Below are positions 35,356 through 46,700 of a stretch of DNA of 64,000 nt, piece after piece. The DNA comes from Dactylorhiza incarnata (taxonomy: Eukaryota; Streptophyta; Magnoliopsida; Asparagales; Orchidaceae). Under the pieces are notes generated by a model. It was given only the letters and a program-made list of their open reading frames with translations. It did no database searches and was not told where the DNA came from. The DNA is taken from NCBI GenBank assembly GCA_033032865.1, contig JAWHQI010000004.1, positions 24,906,001-24,970,000 on the forward strand, given 5' to 3'. A program made the position numbers and the translations under genes. Every line of letters begins with the position of its first letter. Position 1 is the stretch's first letter.

Positions 35356-36849
35356 CATGTGCGTATCTAATTCACTCATTTCTTTGTTCCTAACTCTTTT
35401 CTTTTCCTAAATATCACGCAGGTATCACCAATACATTCGCAATATAAGTAATGGATGACAAGTCCTAAAAATAAGTTGATTTTTGAAAAGCCAAAAACCT
35501 GTCAAGTGAGATATCGACGGATCCTACCATCTTCCCCCTTGACTTGTTAGCTCGACGTGTAATTCTGCCAGGACCACAGATGTCGGGGAGATTTCGAATC
35601 TGTGTAGCAGTAGCTCGCCAAGCTCGAGCGGTGGAAGTTTAGGATACCGGGTCCTTGCTGACATCTGGCACACCTCAGCGTTTCAAGGAGGTCTAGGTGG
35701 CTGGCTCAGCTCTGTCAGGCATCAAAAAGGACATTGCTACAATCTTAATGATCTTTCAGGGAAAGCAATGTCGGTGTAGCCTCCGCGGCATGACCACACC
35801 TGCCCTACCGATCATTTCGGTTTGTAACTCTCGAATACTCGTTGAAGCGTGGTTAGGTAAGGGGCGACAAGAAACATCTATGACCGTCACCTGAACCTTG
35901 GATTGGCAAATTTGCAACAAACTCAGCAATCCGTTAAGAAAAGGAGTGTCGGTATAGCCTCCGCGGCATAACCACACCATCCCTTTGGATCATTTTCAAG
36001 ATCCATCCCTCTATTTTTACCATAAAGGTCTTATTCATTCCTTTGTATTGGGATCGGCCGGTCAGCAGTTTATGAGACCGCAAACTCTTCTCTCTTACAA
36101 AGAGCGATGTCTTTTATGATCGTCGGATGAAATTTTTTCAGGATAATTGAGGTCGCTATTTGGAAATCTCCTGTGCCAGCTTGATAGAGTTCGGCCCGGT
36201 CTCAGTAAGATCGAGATTCCGATATTCCCTGTTATTCAAAGTTACATGGAGTATGCATGATGCTTTGTTTCCCGTCGAATGGGGTTTTCTTCAGAAAGGG
36301 CGGTCTGAATAAAATATGATCGCTGATCTGGAGATTTATGAAGGGGTATTCTTTTCACAATCTTGGTTATCAAGGGGCCGTCAAATGGATTTCCTGTCAT
36401 TTAGGCGCCGATCAAAGGTTCAAATCATATTCAAGATATAGTTCTCATATATCGCGACCTGTGTAATATGAGATCGCATGATTATTGTGAGTAAGATGGT
36501 TTATTTTCTAATCATATATAAGTTGCAGAATTTCTTTCAGCGATCTGGTTATCTCGAGACCACAGAGTAATTCGAGTTTATGCAGAATCAGTTTCTTTTA
36601 AAAGTCTTTGGTGTTTTTTCCAAGAGATCGCTCAAGTTCTTTAAATGATTGATATAAAATTATGATAAACTCAAGGCATTGAGATCGAATGCCAATTATA
36701 AATTCAGAAGAATAAATAAATATATGCATCAAGAACAAACTTATTCACTTAGGCAAAATCCAACAGATATCGAGTTTTTGTATATATTCTAAAATGTCAA
36801 TTACAATAAGACCGCCCGGTTTCAGAAAAGAAAAGGAAGTCATTACAAT
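35356..36849 (+). other. Tat 3' non-coding region
   Basis: No supported gene. A block of about 37 bp (TGTCGGTRTAGCCTCCGCGG then CATRACCACACC) occurs at about 35770 and 35947. GATCG and GACCG words are frequent (for example 36475, 36560, 36625). Confidence 0.7.
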
Positions 36850-38562
36850 TCACTCCTTCTTTGATCTCTTCGGAGATCGCTCCTCTGAAGAAATGGAATT
36901 AGTGTCTGCAGAAGTTTCTTCCGATTTGCTAGGAGGAATTCGGGATCCAGAGCTAGAACCCGAGCTCGAGTCCCAACCTTGAGTGTAGCGGCTTCCGCTT
37001 TCCTCATCTTCGATCACCACGTCTTCATCTTGACCCACAGTCTCCTCAACAGTTGCAGACTGCTCTTCAATCCTCTGTGCCGCATCAGGGAAGAGATCGG
37101 CAAAAGTAATATCCTTGTACTCTTCAGTAAAACCACCCCGAGCTCGAACCTCATTCAGCACTTGGTCGGCGGTCTCCTTAATGTGATGCATCATAGCCCT
37201 CTGAAAAGCCGGATTTTCAGAGTCATAAGCTGCACTTTCAGATTGCTGCAGAAGATATATGTGTTAGATCGCGCGGTCGTAGGTAACATGTTCATAAAAA
37301 TATTAAGTGAGAACTCTTACTCTTCTTTCTTCTTGCAAGGCGGTTATTTCGTCGAGAGCACCGCGAAGAGATCGCCCCATATGATGATTTAAGATCGCGC
37401 TCCTAGCGGTCACCTGGGCACAGAGGTCGGGGAGAGCATCGGTCTCTATATTCAGTATTTCATTTGTATTTCTTTTTCCATACAGAGCCGAAGTGACCGC
37501 ATATGCGTGGCGAGTCACTTTTCCACTCCATAAAGGGAGATCGGTGGAAACCTTCACAGACCTTCCTTTGGCCGCCCATTTGAGGAGAGGTTTTCCTTTA
37601 ATATCTTTCATTTTTCTTTTAAAACCAATCAAAGGAAAATCTCGCTCGGCGGTCTCAGAGGTGGTGCCAAACACGTCGGCCTCGCGCTTCAACCTCCTCT
37701 CCCGCTGAGTGAGAGTTTCTGCTGCTGGGGAGATAGGATCTTGTGTAGGGACCGCAAAGGTCGCTAGAGGTAAAAAAAAAGGAAGTTAGGAAAAGCATTC
37801 AGAAGGTTTAAAAAGAAATTTTTCGAGACCGCAAGAAAAATTACTTTCAGCAGGACCGATCTCGGCGACCTCGGGCCAGATCGCTAAATAATGAACAAGA
37901 TCGATCCTCTTGCCCGCCAAGAAAGCCAAGATTTTCAGCTCTTCTTCTGAGACCGCTTTTATCTTCTTAAAAACGCTGTCAGGTCGTGGAGAAGGTGAGT
38001 TCTTGAGACCGCCAAGGTCACCTTCAAAAACAAGAAACCTCTCTGTCCAGAAAGGGATTTTGTTTGGAAGATTCAGGATCTTTATTCCTTCTGCTGAGAA
38101 GTACATCAACCCTTTGAACTCTTCCTTCTTCCTGCCTTCCTTTAGAACTTTAGCAGTAAAAGTTGCGCGGAACAAATTCATTGTAAATTTCACTCTTACC
38201 GATCTCAAATAGTTTATGAAGACGTTGACCAGACCGATCGAGTTTGGAGGTAACTGAGCGAGCACGAAGCCATAATACTCCAAGATCTCTAACCATTCCC
38301 AGGGGAGGGGAATTCTCAACCCTAAGTCAAAGTGATCGATGGGGATGATATTTTTTCTTTCCTCTCCAAAGTTCAGCCTCTCATGTCCAGCTGGCGGTCT
38401 TACAACTATTTGAGTCTGAATCATGTGCTTCTTAATGAAATCAATATAGTCGTCCTTCGTTAAATGGCTTTGCTTATGATCGGCGTTCAAGAAAGTGTTA
38501 GCAGAAGAGGCACGAGCGGACACCATTTTTCGTGGTCGCTGAGATCGGTGTTTAGCTCGCAT
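36850..38562 (-). CDS. Antisense gene 1 of the Tat element, three exons, gypsy-type transposon (gene23/Transposase_28-like) protein
   Basis: Exon 1 38562-37845, intron 37844-37764 (donor GAAA|GTAATT, acceptor CCTCTAG), exon 2 37763-37321, intron 37320-37246 (donor AGA|GTAAGA, acceptor TTCTGCAG), exon 3 37245-36850. Frames join exactly across both introns, giving about 518 residues with no stop. Exon 1 carries the conserved part of the antisense 'putative gypsy type transposon' family (LGLRIPLPWEWLEILEYYGF; AQLPPNSIGLVNVFINYL). The C-terminus is acidic and Ser-rich (EDVVIEDEESGS; SGSSSGSR), ending in a basic KRSKKE. A TATA box lies at 38599-38606; because it is so close, the second ATG (38526, MVSARASS) may be the real start. 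Its role is unknown; similar antisense ORFs are known in Tat/Grande-type elements. Confidence 0.7.
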
Positions 38563-38598
38563 GCAAAAGAAATATGAAATAAAGGATTCGAAGACAGC

Positions 38599-38606
38599 TA
38601 TTTATA
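38599..38606 (-). promoter_or_regulatory. TATA box of antisense gene 1
   Basis: TATAAATA (context TCTATAAATAGC) on the minus strand, 37 bases before ATG 38562 and 73 before ATG 38526. It is the same form as the LTR TATA box. Confidence 0.6.
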
Positions 38607-38950
38607 GAAGCCAAAGGGTCGTTTCGTAATCATTACCTTCTGCAGATCGCCCAGCAAAAGTCTCTCAGACCGCTCGATCTAAGCAGGACAGTGAGCATTT
38701 CACTCTTTGCGATCTCAAATAAGTTAAATAACAGCACTAGTAATAGATTTTCCATGCATAAAGAGATTGAAATCAAAGAAATAAAAACCGCGCAAAGTAT
38801 AAGATAAAAGGTCACAGTTAAATCGGACATTAACAGTAAAAATATTACAAGGCAAAAATGTTCAGAATTCAGAGATCGCTCGGTCTCAAAGCAAATGATC
38901 ATCTCCTAGAAGGCCTGTTTCTCCCCACATGAGCAGCAACATCTTGCATG
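38607..38950 (-). other. Spacer between the two antisense genes
   Basis: No gene is supported. A 24-bp block (GTTTCTCCCCACATGAGCAG then CAAC) near 38910 is repeated near 39010, where it overlaps the 3' end of antisense gene 2. Confidence 0.6.
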
Positions 38951-40138
38951 TCATTCACTGCGGCCATAACTGACACCAAGCTGTGATTGGCCAGCATCGC
39001 AGACCGGTGTTTCTCCCCACATGAGCAGCAACCTCTCCGCGATCTCCTCCTCAGTATTTTTATCCTCCGCGGTCTGAAAGACCGCATCCTTTTTCCTCTC
39101 TTCAGCGATCAGGGCCGCCTTTTCTTCAGCAATCCTGACCGCCTCCTTCCTCTTCTCCTCAGCGATTAGAGCTGCCTTCTCCTCGGCAGCCCTGAGCGCC
39201 TTTTTCTCCCTCTCCTCCTCGGCGGTCTTAGCCGTTTCCTTTTTCTTTTCTTCCTCTTCCTTCTCCTTTTTTCCTCTTTTCTTCCTTTCTTTATCCTTCC
39301 TTTTCTTCTCATCAGCCTTTTTCTTCTGCATTTCTTCTTCCTCCTTCTCGTCTTCCTCCCTCGCCTTGATCGCTCTGTCAGCGATCTCCTTCTCCCTATC
39401 AGCGATCTCCTTCTCAACAGCAGCATTCCTAAGAGCAGAAGCTTCAAGAGGATCCGATACCTGCAGCGATGAAAAAGATAAATTATTAGAAGAAGCTTCA
39501 TCAAGATAGGCGATTAATTCAGAATCATCCTCTCTTGATAAAACTGAGATCGCAGGAAGGAAGGAGGGATCGCCCTTAACATTCACCTTAGCAGTTTTCA
39601 CAATGACCTCCGGATCGGAAGATTCAGACAGTGTGATCGCCCCCGGGGCGATCACGTCTTTTTCATCTCCATTTTTTCTGCTTCTTTTATAAGTTAAACT
39701 GGAAGGGCTCGAATCTTTTCTCTTCTTGTTCTCAGCAGCTTCCACGCGGTCAGCAATCTCTTGCCTTAGAGATTCTGCTTCGGCATGTTTTTGACGCAGT
39801 CCGGCCAAAATGGTTTCGGTAGAAGCGGTCTCGAGTGGCTTGGAAGCCATTTGATCAAGCATTTCTAGGGTTTTCTGACAGTCAAAGGAAATGGAAAAGT
39901 CAGATAATTTCAACACAGGATCTGAAGAAGCTTTAGATGGCTCAGAGATGATAGAGACCGGCACAACTGAACTCTCCGGAAGTTCAGATTTCTTCGGAGA
40001 TCGGGCGGTCCCCTTCGAAGCGCTCGCTTTTGTCAAGATTTTTGGCACCCTCTTCCCTTTTTTCGAGCTGACGTTTTCCTTTTTCCCAGGAGAGTTCGCT
40101 TTTGATGGAAGAGTTTTTAAGAGGTCAAGCATGGTCAT
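38951..40138 (-). CDS. Antisense gene 2 of the Tat element, Lys/Glu coiled-coil protein
   Basis: A 395-codon open frame starting MTMLDLLKTLPSK. The N-terminal third is Ser/Lys-rich with basic clusters (KKGKRVPK; KSRKNGDEK-like). The middle has a helix rich in Glu and Ala (LRQKHAEAESLRQEIADRVE). The last third is a long charged coiled coil with short repeats (EKEIADREKEIADRA; AAEEKAALIAEEKRKEAVRI; AEEKAALIAEERKKDAV). It ends shortly after the direct repeat. An alternative frame across that repeat would end NDMQDVAAHVGRN, so the present C-terminus may be frameshifted. No known enzyme motif. A TATA box lies about 90 bp upstream. It could be an upstream partner of antisense gene 1 or an independent gene. 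Confidence 0.6.
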   Translation of the reverse strand: MTMLDLLKTLPSKANSPGKKENVSSKKGKRVPKILTKASASKGTARSPKKSELPESSVVPVSIISEPSKASSDPVLKLSDFSISFDCQKTLEMLDQMASKPLETASTETILAGLRQKHAEAESLRQEIADRVEAAENKKRKDSSPSSLTYKRSRKNGDEKDVIAPGAITLSESSDPEVIVKTAKVNVKGDPSFLPAISVLSREDDSELIAYLDEASSNNLSFSSLQVSDPLEASALRNAAVEKEIADREKEIADRAIKAREEDEKEEEEMQKKKADEKKRKDKERKKRGKKEKEEEEKKKETAKTAEEEREKKALRAAEEKAALIAEEKRKEAVRIAEEKAALIAEERKKDAVFQTAEDKNTEEEIAERLLLMWGETPVCDAGQSQLGVSYGRSE

Positions 40139-40227
40139 CTTTACAGGAGATCGCGCTTGCCAACTCTTCAGTGACCGCTTGGGGATTGGGTTTTCGCAGT
40201 AGCTCGGAGTATGGAGATATCGGCCGG

Positions 40228-40235
40228 TATTTATA
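40228..40235 (-). promoter_or_regulatory. TATA box of antisense gene 2
   Basis: TATAAATA on the minus strand, about 90 bases before the ATG at 40138. Confidence 0.6.
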
Positions 40236-40325
40236 GATCAAGACGCATTTATGACGGTCGCGGTCTCAGCGGTCAAAGCTTACATTTTCGAAGTTCCAGG
40301 AGTAACTTAAAATGTGCGGGGATTA

Positions 40326-40455
40326 TGTTTGCCCAGAAAGCCCGCGACCTCCTCTTACTGGTCATTTTCTTCAGTCTCAGCGGTCTCCATTTACGTGACC
40401 GCCCAGATCGCCAGCTGCCTTCTCAACCAGGATTTTCTAAGTATCAAGCGGTCAA
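40326..40455 (+). repeat. Tat 3' LTR, truncated to 130 bp
   Basis: Near-identical to 29191-29320, then abruptly unlike it at GTCAA|TTTAACATA, where Athila#3 sequence begins. The rest of the LTR was deleted. Confidence 0.85.
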
Positions 40456-40854
40456 TTTAACATAACTAAATATAAAACTAAATGCTTCTAGTATGCAACT
40501 AAAAGGTGCACATGAGTGGGTAACATATAACGGCTCTCCCCAGACTTAATCTAAACAATACAACATAATGATATGACAGTGAAAATCAAAATCGAAAGCT
40601 AGGGAAGAAGTTACCCAATGCTCAGCAAGTGAGCATACCAGAAGATGCATGAAAATCTGAAACAAACCCGCCATTCAGAATTTGCAATGAGTACCTGCAG
40701 GGGTGAGCTCCACAAAAACCAAAGAAAGCAGAAATGCTAAAACTGAACAGAAATTAACTAACTACTCTAACTAGGAAAATGAAAGTGCAATAAACGTAAG
40801 ATAACTACTGGGATTATTGTCCTCCAGCACGACTTATTCAAATTTTATACAGTT
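40456..40854 (-). other. Athila#3 region between ORF and Tat insertion
   Basis: No gene. The complement of a polypurine-like AAGTCTGGGGAGAG is at about 40532-40547, matching the first of the three tracts of Athila#1. Confidence 0.65.
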
Positions 40855-42051
40855 CTAGCTAATGGGTCTATGAAAAGAAAAGTGCACAGGTAACTGCTCT
40901 AATTTGCGTGTCGGTAGCGGGTACCGATACGGCGATAGAACAGTCACGCCTCTACCCAAATATAAATAATACCTGCTAGTCACAGGTATAGGGAATAAAA
41001 AGTAAGAAGAGGAGGAATCCTCACTCAAATCACCAAAACTATCCTTGCCCAGCAAGGTATCATCTCCAGGGAGGCAGCAGGAGGAGAAGGCAATGAGTGG
41101 AGCTTCCTCTACGAAGGGGGGATCAACCTCCTCACATAGGAGGATGCTCTCATCATTGACTTGAGCATCATGCTCCAAGTCCTCCTGGGGTACCTATGAA
41201 GACTCAACCTGCACAGGCTCAGATTGAGAAAGGGGATCAAGAAATAAAAAAGAAGAAGAACATGAATAAAAATCAATCGGGGGAGTGATCCCGGTCTCAC
41301 TCCAGGCAGGATCCAAGGATAGATCGCTATCATCATCGTAAGTATCATAGCGAGGGGAACCCAAGAACTTAAGGGCCTCAGTGTTGGTTTGGACGTCCTT
41401 GTCCCATGAAGAAGTGCAAACCTCCTCATCAGAGAGAGTATCCTCCTCATCCCACCGAGGTGCGCCATCGTGTTCAAAGTATTCACTCTCCCCTTCAGGT
41501 AAAATGACATCCTCATCCCACTTTGGAGCACCCTCCAAGTCAGAAGCATCACCCCACTCATTTACTTTGATAGGATCATAAAAAATGTGTGTGGAAAAAT
41601 CTTGCAAAGAAACTGTAGGAACAAAAAGATTTGGTTCCTCTGCAAAAAGATCTGCTAATGCCTCCCCGATTGAAAAAATACTTTCCATATCCCACTCAGG
41701 AGCATCTAGGAGCTCCCATTCCTCTCCTTGTTGGCCAACAGATGAGTGATCATCATCACTAGGAGTGAAGCCATACATAGGGAGTGAGGAGTCCATGCAC
41801 GAGATAAACTCGGGGATAGAGGGCACGATTGCCTCTATGGGTAAAGAATGTGTGGTAGGAACAATGTTGTCATGAGTGGAGGAGCAGCGGTCAAGATTGA
41901 AAAGACTAGGACAATCCCTCCATTCATTACCCTCTCCTCGACACAACAATCAAACAATGTTCCTACACTGCCTAGCATTTAACTCCTTCATTTGGTCTAT
42001 ATAATAGACCATCATGTCGTAAGTGCCAGGAGAAATATCCCATGAAGACAT
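40855..42051 (-). pseudogene. Athila#3 ORF: broken zinc knuckle and acidic repeat protein
   Basis: ATG at 42051 (MSSWDISPGTYDMM) is the first ORF after the primer site. About 33 codons in, a TGA at 41950-41952 stands where the first Cys of a CCHC knuckle would be; the rest reads LLCRGEGNEWRDC, with Asn in the His position. The frame continues as an acidic protein with three spaced repeats (DAPEWDMES, GAPKWDEDV, GAPRWDEED), is broken by a TAG at 41194-41196, and ends SFHRPIS at 40855, about 398 codons in all. It has the same position and plan as the Athila#2 ORF. There is no gag, protease or RT. Function is unknown. Confidence 0.65.
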
Positions 42052-42280
42052 TTTAAACAAAAAAAGCAGATATAATGAAACTGAAATTCTTTGCAAGGAA
42101 GTCTACACAAACTAATAAACTCCTTGGATTAAACTTGCTTAAAACTTAAAAACAGAAGAGGAAGAAATAATAACAAACAATATATAATTAAAAGGCAAAA
42201 AAAATAACAAAGCGATTATACACACTGGAAGAACTACTATCTCTCGGCTCTCCCTCTCAAGAAAACTCACACGCCTGTGT

Positions 42281-42298
42281 TCCCCGGCAACGGCGCCA
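42281..42298 (-). promoter_or_regulatory. Athila#3 primer binding site, tRNA-Asp
   Basis: TGGCGCCGTTGCCGGGGA on the minus strand, the exact complement of the last 18 bases of plant tRNA-Asp including CCA, six bases after the LTR end. Confidence 0.92.
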
Positions 42299-42304
42299 AG
42301 AACT

Positions 42305-43749
42305 TGATGCGCAAATCTTAGCACACCGCTATAGGCGGTAGTAAGACTGCGGCACGAAACGGCAATGTACTGATCGTTCAAGTAATATAAAACGAGGAGT
42401 AATCCCCGAGTATCGAATCTCGAAGGAACACAGTAAGGTGGAGTTCACTATTGAGGCAGGACTTGAGATCGAAGTCCTTTAGTCGGATGGATGCGGAAAC
42501 GAGGGTTTTGGATTGTGGAAAATAAAGAGAGAATGCTACAACTACTCCTATGCAATGTCGCTATGCAATGCTTCGCTTGGCGGGATGGAGACAACGTAGG
42601 CCTTGAACGCGCAACTTCGTGAGGGAGGATGGACGAGTAGGCAAGCGGAATGAGGGCCGTAAGCACCTCTTCGACAAGCACGCCACTAGCAATTGCTAGT
42701 GCGGCAAACGAACGTGACGGCGGGATGGAGGATGGAATGGGGCGCACCTTAAGCAACTCAAACAACAAAACATTTCACATAGACATGAAATATATAGAAA
42801 TACAAACTAGTTTAAATGCCACTTCATCATAATAATAAAGATCTACAACATATACACATCAATAAGATAAGAACAAGGCACGAAATCGACCGAATCCGAA
42901 GGCTCGTTGTAGATTCACGGTTAGAATCGCCGGGTTGTCAATCCGCGTCCAAGCTCGGTCCGCAACTACGTCCGGGGTAGAGAGCTCTGTCACGACTCTC
43001 CAATGAGCCCGTCTTCTTCGTCTCACGATCCGGTAAAGGTTGCAAACTTCCCCTTGCTTGATGGTAATGGCGGCTAGATCTTCCTTTGAAGCTCTAAGAT
43101 GAAGGAGGAGGCGGAGAGGAAGCTCCGGCTCAAGATTGGTGTGAAGAACAAGCCCGGAGCACCTCCTGGTGGTGGAAGATGATGCAGGGGCGGAAGAGGC
43201 GAACAGGACTCGAAAATGGCGGAGCAGAATGGTCGTTTGACCTAATTTTGCGGGCTAGATATTTATAGAAAACAGGGCGCACGATCAGTGGCGCACGATC
43301 AACTGATCGTGCGCACTGAAAGCTGGTGATCGTGCGCTCTGTGCCCGAAACCTGCAAAACAAAACTGAAGAAAAAATATAAAGCGCACGATCGTGCGTAG
43401 CATACGCACGACTAAAATCCGAAGCTGTTTTTGGGCAGCAAATGAACCCGCACGATCAGAGGTGCACGAGCAACTGATCGTGCGTGAAGGAAACACACGA
43501 TCAGTGGCATTTCAGGCAGAAATTGCCCCCAAACAGACTCCGAGCATCGCACGATCCATGAACCTGCATGAAAAACTCCAGGACTACAGGAAAACAAGGG
43601 ATCACACCAAGAATGGGCATACATGTGCACTAAGAGTGGAATAATAGACGGCCATTAAATATAAATGAAAACAGGCCTAAAGTGTGGTGCAAAGACTAGA
43701 AAATCGGCCCAAATGAGTCCGAAAATATGTATATAATTGGGAATCATCA
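42305..43749 (-). repeat. Athila#3 5' LTR (1445 bp)
   Basis: TGATGATTCC start at 43749 and GCGCATCA end at 42305. U3 (43268-43504) is filled with GCGCACGATCA-type palindrome arms. No gene. Confidence 0.9.
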
Positions 43750-43754
43750 ATATA

Positions 43755-46700
43755 CATAATTGAAATAGGTAATAAAGCATAGTAAGAGCAGGTAAAGAGT
43801 AAGTAAAGTGCAGTAAGTAAAGATAATAGTAATAGAAAAGTAACCATTGATTTATAGGAATGCCCACACAAACCTATAGACCAAGGGGCCATTTAGCAAG
43901 GTCTATCGTATAAGAAGTCCCATAACCGACTTATATGATAGGAGTAGGGGTTGAAATGCAATGTTTATGCTATGACAGGCAAGGTATGCAGTTATGCTAT
44001 GTTCATACAAGTGCAACTCACCCACTTCGACTCTATGCGCACAGACCTTTAGATCCCTCTTTTTGGAGCTAGCTAGACTCCCAGGATACTCCCATAGTGG
44101 CAATCGGAAGTGGTGGGTTGGGCCTCGCCCACCTCTAGGTTGGTATATGCACTACCTAACCTAGACCTATCGTACGCCTCAACGTAAAACCGCGGAGCAT
44201 CTGCGTACTCTTACTCTTAATATTCCACACTTGCCGAGCCCGAGTACCAACGTCGGTGCAACGAACGTCGACACTAAGGACCCACTACCTTGTGCACATG
44301 CAACATGTTCTACTATCTATCTACATACTCCAAACATAAACCATCTGGACTTAACTTGCCAAGCCAAAAACAAACCTGAGTCACAAACTCACCGGATCAA
44401 CAATCCGCACAAACCACCACTGAGCCTACAGCCCGGGGTACCAAACCAACTAAACTCCCGTGACAACGGAGTGTGAGTGAATGTGTTATTAGTTAATCCT
44501 GAGCATCTTCTATACTTATACGACTTATGATTAATCTTGGACTTCCCGAGGGTTACACTGTAAGGGGCTCGCTACGGTACTAGGAACTGTAATGGGATGA
44601 CACCCCAAAGTTCCCTTTCTCAAGACACTTACTATTATTGGTGTCTACCCTTAAGAATTCCCTTCTACCGTTTCACTTGAGTTAGACCTAAGTGCTTTAA
44701 GACACCAGGGGAAAGATGATCTTTCGTCAATCCCCAGGACACCTTACTCTTAACCCAACAAGTACACCTTCCTCACATACACTTCCTTGGGTGGACTCAC
44801 AACTATCTAATCAACCTATGTGCACCACCTACACACCATTTCCACCTAGTAGGTCACTAAATATCTAAGTTTCACAGTTTTACTATACGCAGACCAAACT
44901 AACTATATGAAACTCACAACTAGAGGTACTCCAAATATTCATCCAACTGACCCAAGCTATTTACTGGAGGTCTGTCATGATGTTATAAGACTAACTCCAG
45001 AGAATCATGTTTTTCCCTAATTAATTAATATTTATTTTAATTTCTCCAAACATCTGCCATGTATGAAAATGAACATGAAGTATAAGTAAATCTTATGGTA
45101 TGGCTCTCCAAAAATTATGATAAATCTATGGTGACTAAATAACATCAGAAGCAGTATATCATATTTTTACAGTAAGAAATTGTCCTCTAATCTAATTATT
45201 TATCATCTATCCAAAATCATAGTTTTATGAAGGAACCACCAAAAAGATCAACACTAAAATTATGGGAAAATTACCAAGATCTTGTATTCACCAGAAAAGG
45301 GTACTGACTAAGTTTCAGGATTTAAGGAAATCATTTTCTTACTAGAATAAATACTTTAAGAAAACCTCAAATTAAATGAATTGTGAAGTAGACAACTGAT
45401 TTAAGTCTTCAAAAATTCGATAAAACTTCACAGAGCTCCCTAATGTTTAGAAAGATCCTATCACCAATTTGCACAATTTAACAATGAGTTTTGGACACTC
45501 AAATATTTTTCCTAAGCTTAAATCAAAACAAGTGCCTTGTGAAAGAAGTACTGATTAAATAATTTAATAAAATTCACAAAAATTACCAAAGGTCTAAAAC
45601 ATGATTATAAGTGCACAACCAAAGTCTCATCGTCATCCAAGACATTTTAAGCATGTAAATGTTTCTTATAAGAAGTTTCCATAAAGGGGTTATGTTCTAA
45701 TTCAAAGGGAAAATTGACTCCTAAAATTCTTATAAAATTACCCAGTGCCTATTTACACCCTATGAATTTATCCACCACGTTTCATAACCATCAAGGGACT
45801 TTTGACCACATGGCCTTCACAAGGTTCTAAATGCACACCTAGGAATAAAACTAGTATTCTAGGGCTTACCCACCTCCAAACCACCCCATATCGCCCATGG
45901 AGGTGTCTTAGGTGATCCTAAACCAGTTACCAAGGTTTCACTTCATGGTGATGAGTTTTGACCACCATACCCCAAGGTAAACACCATACCCTAACTTTGA
46001 CCCTATTTGTCCTAACTTGGATTTACAAAATACTCAAACAAAACAGTCCCTTGTGCTGATAATTTTACCAAGGTCATATAGTAACCCTAAGGAGCACCCA
46101 CCAAAATTTGGAGGGCATTGGAGGTCATTTAACCCACTAAGGGTCTCCTAAAAATCCCATCTTTTTGTATGTTGTGTGTGTATGTATAAGTAGACTATGT
46201 TTCAAATCTCAAGTCCATATCTTTTCCCAATCAAAAGTTATTCAAGAAATGGTGGCTGTCCTATACTAGGGACCAGCCCCACCAAAATGGATCTACAGGG
46301 AGCTACAGAACTCCTTTTGGGGTGAAATCATTTTTAATATAAAATACACCCTAAGGGCTACAACTTTGGCGTTGACCACTTTTTCTGTAGATGGGCCTAA
46401 GTATTTTTAATAATTAAATCTAAGTACAACAAAATATATAACAGAAATCATATAAATAATTAATTATATAACTGTTTCTGAGTTCGACGAAATTCAAACT
46501 CTGCGTTCGACGAAAGCAGATCAAAACTCCGTTCGAGGAAAGCAGATCACATCTGTGTTCGACAAAAGTTATTTCGTTCGACTAATATACTTAATAACAA
46601 CGCTGGACTAATTTAACGCAGAACTGCGTTCGACGAAACATAGTCTGCGCTCGACGAAAGCCGAACAACTCTGCGTTCGACGAAATCTGAACAAAGCTGC

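Larger units (their letters stand above)
29191..40455 (+). mobile_element. Tat-type gypsy element with two antisense genes
   Basis: A 5' LTR of 470 bp, one long gag-pol with the extra (archaeal-type) RNase H typical of the Tat group, a long 3' region with antisense genes, and only 130 bp of the 3' LTR (40326-40455). It is inserted in the Athila#3 3' region. The words GATCGC and GACCGC and their complements recur throughout. Confidence 0.88.
27348..43749 (-). mobile_element. Athila#3: short Athila-type element carrying a nested Tat element
   Basis: LTRs about 97% alike in U5-R lie at both ends, and the same 5 bp (ATATA) flank the insertion at 27343-27347 and 43750-43754. Without the Tat insertion it is about 5.1 kb: 5' LTR, tRNA-Asp primer site, one ORF, 3' UTR and a damaged 3' LTR. 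There is no gag-pol. It lies inside a gypsy LTR. Confidence 0.85.

Noticed and set aside
43244..43262. U3 of Athila#3 taken as foreign to its other LTR
   Set aside because: At first the two LTRs seemed to have different U3 regions; comparison with Athila#1 shows the left copy simply lost U3 by deletion.
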